Of a DNA stretch of 64,000 bases, positions 14,901-26,900 are shown piece by piece. The DNA is from Meghimatium bilineatum (Eukaryota > Mollusca > Gastropoda > Stylommatophora > Philomycidae). Every line of letters starts with the position of its first letter. Within the stretch, counting starts at the first letter, position 1. The notes beneath the pieces are model-generated. The model saw only the letters and a list, made by a program, of their open reading frames with translations. It had not been told where the DNA came from and made no database searches. The DNA lies in contig CM067314.1 in the NCBI GenBank assembly GCA_034231615.1, positions 12,310,881-12,374,880 of the forward strand, given 5' to 3'. A program made the position numbers and the translations under genes.

Positions 14901-17900
14901 GTTCTCTGTGAAAAAGCCTTAAATGATATGTAGGGATCTTCATGGTTGCGAGCAATGTTCCCTATAATTTATTTGTAGTGCAAGCACACCTAAAGATGTT
15001 TGAGCAGTGAATATTTCCATGTGAAAAGGGCAATAAGATATTGTAGTAAGGGTAAGGTTTTTAATAGCTTTTTAAAAAAAGTACCAAATCTTTTCCCGCA
15101 ACTTGCCATATACATTTTACATAGTGATACGCTGGCCACGAAGGAACCTGCTGTCCTTATGTTATATATAAGGATGGAGGCAGAGGACCCGTATGACATG
15201 GGCACTGGTCAGTTTATCGATAATCAACAAACTAATACTGTATACTGTATTTTATCTTGGTCATGTATTTTTTACAGTCTGGTGCTGGAGGCAAAGGGCG
15301 TGGAAGCCAGTTAACGTCTGATGTTCCACCTGGAAAAAAGCCACCAGTTGATAAAGCTAACAGCAGTCAAAATGGCCCTCGTAAGTTTTCTGTTAATTTA
15401 TGTTTGCTACAGTTATTGTGGGTGTCCATATACCATTTAACTTATTTTTAGCCATTTTACAGTCTTCTTCTGCGTTTGTTCTCAAACTCCTGCAGATTAG
15501 CAGGATGTAGTCCAGAGAACGAATGCGTTGTGTTATGGTTTACAGCATTGCTGCGATATCTGCACCTTTTGGCGTGACACATCCGACTTCAGTATGGCTT
15601 TGGGTCTCTGACCCTATATGGGATGGGATGGCCAACTCCATCCCATAACCTCCTTTTACGACATGTGTGGAAGGTAAACAGTGTTGCTATTCTTTGCTCC
15701 CCTTTCAGACCCCGGTAACACACATGCGATTTTACGGTTATTGTGGATGTCCATATATCATTTAACTATTATTTTTAGCCATTTAAAAAATAATTCTAGA
15801 GTCATTTTAGTAAAACAAAAAAACGATACAGTAATGTATCATACATCTATTTGTTCAGAATACAATGCTCTGTGTATCCTTATCACAAATGTGATCTGTC
15901 AATGAAGTATAGTTTAAGATTAAATTTATAATTTTAAATACAATTATTTTACCGAAATTATATAAATGGCACAGTGATAAAGAACACAAAAATTCATATG
16001 CAATGATAATCATAAAATAGGTAGTTTTTATTGAACCTAATGCATTTATGTAAATGATAGAAGAAAATTACAGCAATAACGCAAGAAATATGAATACAGC
16101 ACGCATAAAGAATTATATGTTTGTTGGGATATTTGAAGATAAATGTAAACAAAATATGGAAATTTTAGTTCCTTATCACTTCATTTTTAAAACTGTTTGG
16201 CCTCCATAATAATATTTCAAGATCAATTAAAACACTGGTATGTTTCTATTATTTTTAGTTATGTTATTGTGTATTTTATTTTATTTCAACACTGATGAAT
16301 GAAATAAATAAGGAGTTCAGTATACATAATGGTTATAAGTTGTTAGGCTTGATATTCTGATAAGCAGTTTCTCTTATTGTTGAAACATAAATACGTACCA
16401 CAGACTTTACATCTAATTACCCTTTTAATTTTGTATAACAAAGTTTACAATTTCTTTGTGTGCTTGTAAATCCTGGCTCCATTGCATGGCGTTAGAAAGT
16501 AGCCGACTTTCCTGCCACAGACATTTTTCTGTCTCAGACATCCACAGAAAGTTTTATGGGAGCCTTAAACAGAGCTTTAAAATACAGCTACATTTATTAA
16601 GAAAACTGGACTTGCTGTGTAGTCGTTTTAAACTATGAATGAGAAGAAGAATAGGCTAGAGATAACCAGCTCTGTCAAGGACAATGGTATACAGGATTCT
16701 ATCAAGAAGTACTATGTTATTGATAATGCATCTATATCTGAATCTACATGGAATAATTATTTGTGCATTTTCAGACTACAGGAACCATCTGCATGCATAC
16801 CAATTTGACACTTGTTGAGAGAAACTGAGCATCTATTGTTTGCCCAAATTGATGTTTTATAAATCCAGAAATGAAAAAGCAGACCAACTGGCTAAGGAAG
16901 GTGCTGCTGAAGACCAACCAGATATACCAATCACCTACCATCAGAAAAAACATGATCATGTCAATAAGAAAGCCACAAACACCAACACAAGATGACTATC
17001 ACATTATAAACAAATCAGAACAAGTTATAATTCTACATCTCAGAACAGGACACAACCGACTCCGCAGTCACATGTATACAAAGTTCAAGATTGGCAACAC
17101 AGCCATGTGTACATGTGGACAGGCAGCACAGAGTACCAAACATATACTTCAAGAGTGTTCTGAGCATGAAAAGCTGAGGCAGACATATTGGCCAGAGGAA
17201 ACAACATTGGAATCAAAACTCTATGGGACACTGTATGAACTACAAAAGACAGTGAGTTTTATTAAGTAGACAGAATTACAGATATAGACATGTTTCAAGT
17301 GAACGAAAGAAGAAGAATTAAATAAATCCAGACATGTCTTCCTAATGTAAATTATTTTAGCATTATTTATTTATTGCTTTGTTTACATCCCTAATGTTAG
17401 TTTTGTTTGTTGTTTTAACAGCAAGGAAATCTGATCCTGCCAAAACTCGGTATGTATTGTATGTAATTATATGTGTGTGTTAACGGCGTGCTCAGATTTT
17501 GTTGAATGATTGTTCATAGACAAACATACATGTTCATAGACATTTGAGCCGATACGTGGAGAATTGTCCCGTTTAGTTTTATTGTATGTTTTTTTAAAAT
17601 ATATTTTTATTAATAGGCTAGGTAAGTGTTTTAGTAACCTGTTTACCTCATAGACATACATTAGGTTTTACTATTTTGTTAGGACACAGATAATATCTTT
17701 AAACAATATAGAAGGAAAACCATTATTCAAGATCAATGGGAAAATAATTAACAACCTGAGATATGCAGATGACACTTCTTTTAGCAGAAAGTGAACATAG
17801 ATAAAAGAAAAAAATACCACACATACTAATAGATGAAGTTGATAAATCAAGTAAGCAATATGGACTGGATATAAACATCCAAAAAACAAAACCATGATAA

Positions 17901-20900
17901 TCAGCAACGTCACAGAGAGACTCATACATAAACATACGTGGAGAGAAACTACAACATGTAGAATATTATCAATATCTTGGACAAGTGACGGCAGATGTGA
18001 AACAGAAGTTAAAAGGAGAATAGGAATGGCTAAAAGTACTTTCAATGACATGAGGAAAATATTAGCATGTAAACAAATTACAGTTAAAAATGAGACTTAT
18101 AAAATGCTACATCTATTCTATATCAATGTATGGCTCAGAAACATGGACACTAAACAAACAACTCGAAGACAGAATTGATGCCTTTGAGATGTGGATATGT
18201 AGAAGAATAGGGAGAATTTTGTGGCAAGATAAAAAAAAACAATTTGTAGAATATTCTAAATCAGGGTGTAGCCAACAAGTCTTTGTCTGTAATGCTTTTT
18301 TTTTTAACCATGCCAAGTCTTTCTAAAATTGTGATTTCCACCTATGTAACATACACATATTTTTTTAATGACCAAAAACTCAACCATAATAATAATAACA
18401 ATAAATAATAAAGTTAATAGTGCGTTTTTAAATGACTATCTAGTCCAATGCGCGCACAAAATGTTCTTTTACAGAATTGACAACAATAGAGTATGAGATG
18501 TATGTGAGTATGAGATGTTTTTTTCTTTTCTACGAGCTTGCTTCTGTCTTGCAGTATCTTGCCTGGAATCTTCCGCCGCTAGTGCAGTAAAGATAAAGTA
18601 AATAATAGGGTTGAGAAATGACTATCGCTGAAGTTGGTTTATAGTGTGGAAGAGTTGCGCTAATTGTCAACCACACTCTCCTGAATTTTATCTGGGTCCA
18701 ATGGCAAGACAAAGTTGAGACAACTGGGAGAAAATTAGGTACAGTGGATGGCCAGAGCGTACTATGTGTCTAACCGTGCCCTATGCTGTCAACACAGCTT
18801 TGCTGTTAGCGCCTATTTACCCGTAAATACACAGCACATACACAGTCTATTACATACACAGTCTATTACATACACAGCACATACACAGTCTATTACATAC
18901 ACAGCACTTGATGATTGTTTTAGAATACAGCAGAATATTTTCAGCTATTTACTGTTGTATTTTCCAGATTAGCCAAAGATAAACCTGTTCCGAAACACTT
19001 TGAGGAGATGCCTAAATATGAAGACACAAAAGCAAAGGTAATATATGTTATAAATAGGCAAAGAACATTATTTGTACCTCTGAATGATTGTGGAGGTTTT
19101 GAGTTTCATATTTATTATTGTATGCAGTACTTGATGATAACTAAAGTGTGTGGTATCATTTTGTTTGGTCTTCATTCAACCGTTACAGCGCTACAGGCCG
19201 AAAATTCCACCAAGGCAAGGTATTATGAGCAGCGGGATTTGCCGATATATCACTGCACCATTGTCGTCTTGGGCACTCTGTCGCCGTAACTCCTTCAGCT
19301 ATTAATATTTCCTTGCTATGTCTCTTTATATGACCACAAAAACACAACTTTCTTAAGGAGCCAACCCTCTGGCGTTTATTGATATTAACGACCGTAACAC
19401 TTCTTGATTTAATTTTTAGCTGTCCTGGATGTTGTTACAGTATTAATTTATATATTTATGAATAGATCTATTTATGTATAGATCTATTTATGTATAGATC
19501 TATTTATGTATAGATCTATTTATGTATAGATCTATTTATGTATAGATCTATTTATGTATAGATCTATGTATGTATAGATCTATGTATGTATAGATCTATG
19601 TATGTAGTATGGGTGGATAAATACTTGTTGCATGTTTATTTATGTAGGATATGTTTTGTCTGTTTGTGCGTGTGTGTGTGTGTGTCAAATATTTGTTAAC
19701 TGTTAACCCCTTAGTTGTGGAGGTATTTGTAAGGATACGATGTGAAGCCACTGCCATTTTGCGGTGATCCTCCTCTTCTTAGCTTCCCAGGAAGAAAAAA
19801 AATAAGCCTGGATGCATATAATAAAGTTTCCATATAATAAAGTTTTCCTGGGAAACTAAGAAGAGGAGGACCTCAATAAAATGGCGGCATCCCTCATCGT
19901 ATCCGTAAGGATACCGCCGCAACTAAAGGGTTAATTGGGTTGTTTTTGGCGAGCTACATGGTGTAGTTTCTATGCCAATTGTCATCTGGTCTTAGGTTCA
20001 CTTCTTGACTATAATGTCCTCTTTTACAAGATAATTTGTGTGGAAATCCTTGGAAATATATACTGCGAACGGTACTCTCAACAAGTTTCCTTGTTGCAGT
20101 AGCAGTGGCTGCAATGTTCACATTAAATACTATGTGGAAGACCAGAATAAGTACAGCAGTGAAAATAAACCTATATAAATCTCTAATAATGCCTATTCTT
20201 TTATACTGATGTAAATGTTGGACAATTACAGCAGAAATGGAGAAGAGAATACAGGATTTTGAAAACAAATGCTACAGATGAATATTACGTATTCATTATA
20301 GAGAACATAAAAACCAACATAAATGAGAGAAACAAAATAAATACTCTTGCACGGACAAGAAAATTTCATGGCAGCTAGCATCATAAACTAGCGAGGTCTG
20401 GCCAAGTGATGAGGCAAGATTCTCTTTCCAAAAATATCTTGCAGGAAAGATTTGAGGGTGAAAGAAGAAGAGGAGGACAGAGGAAAGTATGAATTGATAT
20501 TAAAGACTGGACAGGATTAAGACTCCACACTCAAATAAAGAACTGATAACAGAGACATGGCGAAATTTTAGTGTTGAACTCCTATGATCCTGAAGGATTA
20601 TGGGTTTGATGATGATTGTGCTACAGATATTTCTGTCTTGGTTGTTTGTATTCAATTTTAAGCCGGACTGCAACTTTCAGTGATGAGAAATGATTTGGCA
20701 TAGTTCATCTGAGATGTTATGACAGACCAAACATGAATCTGATGAAAGTTGTGGTTTGGGCATTCAGTGATTATAATAAATACAAATCAGAACAAATTTT
20801 TGTTTCGACCAAAAGGTCTTTAAAACCAAAATAGGGACCAATACAGAATAGAACATTAATGTAACCAAAGAACACAATTAATACCTTCTGAATGAAGTAG

Positions 20901-23900
20901 ATTTGTTTTGTTTTTTGTTCTACCTTGCTCATATCAAGTTTTGTCATGGTCAAGTAGACATTTCTTCACTGTTTCAATGACATTTCCATTACTTCAAATC
21001 GTAATCCCATGGGGGGTACATGGTAGAGTAAAAGGATGAAAAACATAGGGAGCCAGATCAGGACAGTTAGGTGGATTGGGAAAATTTCCTTAATGCCTCA
21101 TGTGTTGCCAGATTGTGTGAGGGTGCTCATTGTCATGAAGAATCAACTCTGCAGGATTCTTTATGAGGTTGAACTCTGTAGAACAATCCAATGTGCTTTG
21201 TCAGTATTTTGGTACAGGTTTATGAATTTGTCGTCTCTCCTCTTGGCATCATATCCACAAGAATCACATTTGCATTGTCCCAAAACGAAAGACATTTCCT
21301 GCTGAAGTTGTCTGAAATTTCTTTCTTTGGGGAGATTTTGGATGATACCACTACCAAAGGCTGATTTTTTTGTCTCAGACTCCGAGCTCAGCGACTAATA
21401 CTGATTCCGTCAACTGCGTAACTGCCATACACAACAGTAAACAGTGTGAATATTCACAAGTTTCTTTGCAACGAGGAATCCTAGTATAATTCATTGTTTG
21501 TAACACAAGTTAAGAGGGTACCATTATAATAGTGCAGTACTACTGTACTAACTGTTCGGATACGGTGAAATTCTATACACACAAAAAAAATCAAATTTGT
21601 AATGTGTTCATGTATATATATCTTATTAACAGAGAATTATTAAAAGCTGTATCTGTTCTATATTGATGGTTGGTTGGTTGCTGATCCAGCAGTCCATGGG
21701 CTCATGCCCTTTGACCCAATGCCATTGTGTGATATATGCATGTGTTTGTGAGTTGTTGTTTTGTTCCATATAATGTGTTCCATTTATCTGGCCCTGGAGG
21801 GAGAAGCATTTTTCTGATGTCATCCAGCGCTGGACATTCAAAAAGGTGGTGGTCAAGTTTCATATGGATGAGTGCACAGCCTTCACCCTGGAGTGTGTTG
21901 TGGTTGTATTCTGTTCAGGTGATTGTTAAGCTGTACATGTTGTGTGCGCAGTCGGAATATGACACTCTGGTCTTTTCTTTCCAGGAGGTTGATAGTCTTT
22001 AGGACTTGGGCTGGTCATATATTTATAGATTTCCCTCCCATGGCCCATCTGTTCATCCAATTTTCTTTGTTCACAGATTTCAGAATCATTTTAACTGTGT
22101 GCATTGTTGTTTCTTTATAAGGCTGTTCTTGTGCTCCCCTCTTTGCTAGTCTGTCTGCCTTATCATTACCAGGTGTGTTTGAGTGACCAGGAATCCACTG
22201 CATAACAATGTCGACATCATAAGATGTGAGCAGCTTCTATATTGATGTATGGCTCAGAATCATGGAAACATATAAACTAGAGTACAGAATTGATGTCTTT
22301 GAGATATGGATATATGTAAGAATCGGGAGAATTTCATAGAAAATGAAGAAAATGAACGGAAATGAACACTTTGTATGAAGACAGAACTATTCAAGGAAAT
22401 GAAGATCGAACAAAGTATTTTGGACATAAGCATAAAGACATGACAGCTTGTTGAAGACCTTACTTGAGGGCAGAGTCGAAATTAGAAATTATTTAGCATA
22501 ATTAATCTGAAAACTTGTGACAGACCAAACATAAATCTGATTAAAGTTGTGGAAAGTACATTTTAGAATCTAAGTTGTATTAGGTATAGAGTAAATTTCT
22601 GTTTTTACATGTATATTTCGTTAGTCTGGATCAAGTTATTACAATGGGATTTGACTGTTTATTATTATAAACTGGACATCAACTTTCAGTGATGAGAAAT
22701 TATTTGGCATAGTTCATCTGAAAACTTGTGACAGACCAAACATAAATCTGACAAAAGTTGTGGAGTTCATTTTAGAATCTAAGTTGTGTTAGATATATAG
22801 TGAATTTATGTTACAAATTTTGACAGTCTGAACCACGTTGTTACAATGGGATTTTACTGTATTAAGTTGGATTGCAACTTTCTGTGATGAGAAATTATTT
22901 GGCATAGTTCATCTGAAAACTTGTGACAGACCAAACATAAATCTGACGAAAGTTGTGGGAAGTACATTTTAGAATCTAAGTTGTATTAGGAATGTAGTGA
23001 TTTTCTGTTATTAAATATATATTTCACCAGTTTGGACCAAATTGTTAATAATGGGATTCTATTTTTATAATCTGGACTGCAACTTTCAGTGATGAGAAAT
23101 TATTTGGCATAGTTCATCTGAAAAATTGTGACAGACCAAAGATAAATCTGACGAAAGTTGTGGATAGTTCGTTTTAGAATCTTGGTTGCATTAGATATAT
23201 TGTGAATTTGTGTTACAAATTTTGATGGTCTAGACCAAGTTGTTACAATGGAATTTTGCTGTATTAACCTTTAGCAAGCCAGATTAAAAAATACGAAACG
23301 TCTCCCTGCCACCAGATTCTTTTTTGAAAATGTGCGTTATTGATGGTGACTGTTTTGAAAATGTGATAATTTTTTGGTAGTTAGAGATATTTAAATGAAC
23401 GTGTGTGTGTGTGATACCAGAAGTATGAGAAAGTGGTAAAGACGTTTTTCACAAAAAACATATTTTATAACAAATAAAGAGGAAAAAATATTGTAAAAAA
23501 TAATAACTTACCTAAGTTATCGAATTCCTTGGCAACACTGTAAACTAAATCATGCAAATCTGTTGTATTTATGTTCTTTCACTGCGAAATTATCAAAATA
23601 TAGCCGGGGGAACTGTATAAAACATAGATTTGCAGTAAAATCGTTCTTTGAGCTTAGGTCTAGAGGAATTTTTGGTGCCAGTTTAACATATTCGATATCA
23701 AACGTGTACAAGTCTCCAAAAAAAAGCGGCATCCTGTATATTCACGGCTGTGAAACTAAATAACTCAATAATTCATGATTCAAGCCACGATTCAATGTTA
23801 ATTTATTAAAAATACGATGATAGAAAGGTCCATAAAACCGGTCCACCATCATGGCATCGTTCCGGTGTGCAGATGTGGTCGGATTAATTGCTATAAAATT

Positions 23901-26900
23901 TGTATCTTCTGGCTAGCCATTGTTACAACGATCATATCGGACGTAGGAATGAACTGGCTTCAATAGCGCATGTTCCCGAGCCAATCAGGCTGTGAGGCGT
24001 CTATTATAACGATATCTCATTGGATGAAGTATGTCGCCAACGGCGCTAGTCAGAATTTTGTTTTTTGCTGACCAGTGTTAATATAGGCGAGGTGAAGGTT
24101 AAAAATTGGGTTGCAACTTTCAGTGATGAAAAATTATTTGGCATAGTTCATCTGAAAAATTGTGACAGATCAAACATAAATCTGACGAAAGTTGTGGGAA
24201 GTATATTTTAGAATCTAGGTTGTATTAGATATATTTATGTGTATATTTTGTCGGTCTGAACCCATTTGGCATAGTTCATCTGAAAAATTGTGACAGACCA
24301 AACATAAATCTGACGAACGTTGTGGAGAGTTCGTTTTAGAATCTAAGTTGTATTAGATAGATATATAGTGAATTTCTGTTACAAATTTCGACAGTCTGAA
24401 CCAAGTTGTTACAATGGGATTTTACTGTATTAAGTTTGATTGCAACTTTCAGTGATGAGAAATTATTTGGCATAGTTCATCTGAAAACTTGTGACAGACC
24501 AAACATAAATCTGAAGAAAGTTGTGGAGCGATTGTCTTAGAATCTAGGTTGTATTAGGAATGTAGTGATTTTCTGTTATTAAATATATATGTCTCGTTTG
24601 GACCAAATTGTTAATAATGGGATTTGGCTGTATTTATTTTTATAATCTGGACTGCAACTTTCAGTGATGAAAAATTATTTGGCATAGTTCATCTGAAAAC
24701 TTGTGACAGACCAAACATAAATCTGACGAGAGTTGTGGAGAGTTCGTTTTAAAATCTAGGTTGTATTAGATATATTATGAATTTCTGTTATTGCTTATGT
24801 TATATATTTCATTTTACTGGACCAAGTTATTACAAAGGGACTTGGCTGTGTTTATTATTATAAGCTGGATTGCAACTTTCAGTGATGAAAAATTATTTGG
24901 CATAGTTCATCTGAAAAATTGTGACAGACCAAACATAAATCTGACGAAAGTTGTAGGAAGTACATTTTAGAATCTAGGTTGTATTAAATATATTGTGAAT
25001 TTCTGTTATGTGTATATTTCATCGGTCTGAACCAAGTTGTTACAATGGGATTTTGCTGTATTAAAAGTTGGATTGCAACTTTCAGTGATGAGAAATTATT
25101 TGGCATAGTTCATCTGAAAACTTGTGACAGACCAAACATAATCTGATGAAAGTTGTGGAGAGTTCGTTTTAGAATCTAGGTTGCATTAGATATATTTATG
25201 TGTATATTTTGTCGGTCTGAACCCATTTGGCATAGTTCATCTGAAAACTTGTGACAGACCAAACATAAATCCGATGAAAGTTGTGGAGAGATTGTCTTAG
25301 AATCTAGGTTGTATTTGGAATGTTGTGATTTTTTGTTATTAAATATATATTTCGTTAGTCTGGACCAAGTTATTACAATGGGATTTGACTGTGTTTATTA
25401 TTATAAGCTGGACATCAACTTTCAGTGATGAGAAATTATTTGGCATAGTTCATCTGAAAACTTGTGACAGACCAAACATAAATCTGACGAAAGTTGTGGA
25501 GAGTTCGTTTTAGAATCTAGGTTGCATTAGATATATTTATGTGTATATTTTGTCGGTCTGAACCCATTTGGCATAGTTCATCTGAAAAATTGTGATAGAC
25601 CAAACATAAATCTGACGAAAGTTGTGGAGAGTTTGTCTTAGAATCTAGGTTGTATTAGATATATAGTGAATTTCTGTTACAAATTTCAACGGTCTGAACC
25701 AAGTTGTTACAATGAGATTTTACTGTATTAAAAGTTTGATTGCAACTTTCAGTGATGAGAAATTATTTGGCATAGTTCATCTGAAAACTTGTGACAGACC
25801 AAACATAAATCTGATGAGAGTTGTGGAGAGTTCGTTTTAAAATCTAGGTTGTATTAGATATATTGTGAATTTCTCTTATTGCTTATGTTATATATTTCGT
25901 TTTACTGGACCAAGTTATTACAATGGGATTTGGCTGTGTTTATTATTATAAGCTGGATTGCAACTTTCAGTGATGAAAAATCATTTGGCATAGTTCATCT
26001 GAAAACTTGTGACAGACCAAAGATAAATCTGACGAAAGTTGTGGAGAGTTCGTTTTAGAATCTAGGTTGCATTAGATATATTTATGTGTATATTTTGTCG
26101 GTCTGAACCCATTTGGCATAGTTCATCTGAAAACTTGTGACAGACCAAACATAAATCTGATGAAAGTTGTGGAGAGTTCGTTTTAAAACCTAGGTTGTAT
26201 TAGATATATTGTGAATTTCTGTTATGTGTATATTTCATCGGTCTGAACCAAGTTGTTACAATGGGATTTTGCTGTATTAAAAGTTGGATTGCAACTTTCA
26301 GTGATGAGAAATTATTTGGCATAGTTCATCTGAAAACTTGTGACAGACCAAACATAAATCTGATGAAAGTTGTGGGAAGTACATATTAGAATATAGGCTG
26401 CATTTACAGATATGACAATTTTTCAAATTGTTGATATAAATATTGTTGTCGATATCCAAATGTTACTGAGTTGGCAGCAAATTACTCCTGGCAGTTCATT
26501 AACATTCTTAAATATGGTCAGAGTGTTTTGTGTTCTGTAAGCTTCACAGGATTCGCAGAACCTGTCACGAGTTACTTCCAAAAAATGTTGTTTTGTCTTT
26601 GACCCCACGAATCATGAGATGAGTAGAATTTCAGGTAGCAACGAGAATTCATGATGAGGTGGACACATTCGATAGATGCCGAATCAGGGAATATTAATAA
26701 AAATAACTCAAAAAAATGTGTTACTTTTTTTCAGCATACATATATGTCAAATTTCTGTAAGCACATACATATTTCATTGGTCTGAACCAAGTTGTTATTA
26801 TGGGATGTGATTGTACAGGAATAATAGTGAGACAACACAGAAGATTGTTGGGTTCCATTAGTTGTACTGAATGTAGTGACATGGAATACAGGATCATTGA

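Noticed and set aside
14572..14933. Alternative + and minus frames over EIF4B exon e
   Set aside because: Shadows of the eIF4B frame that carries [10 protein letters not shown].
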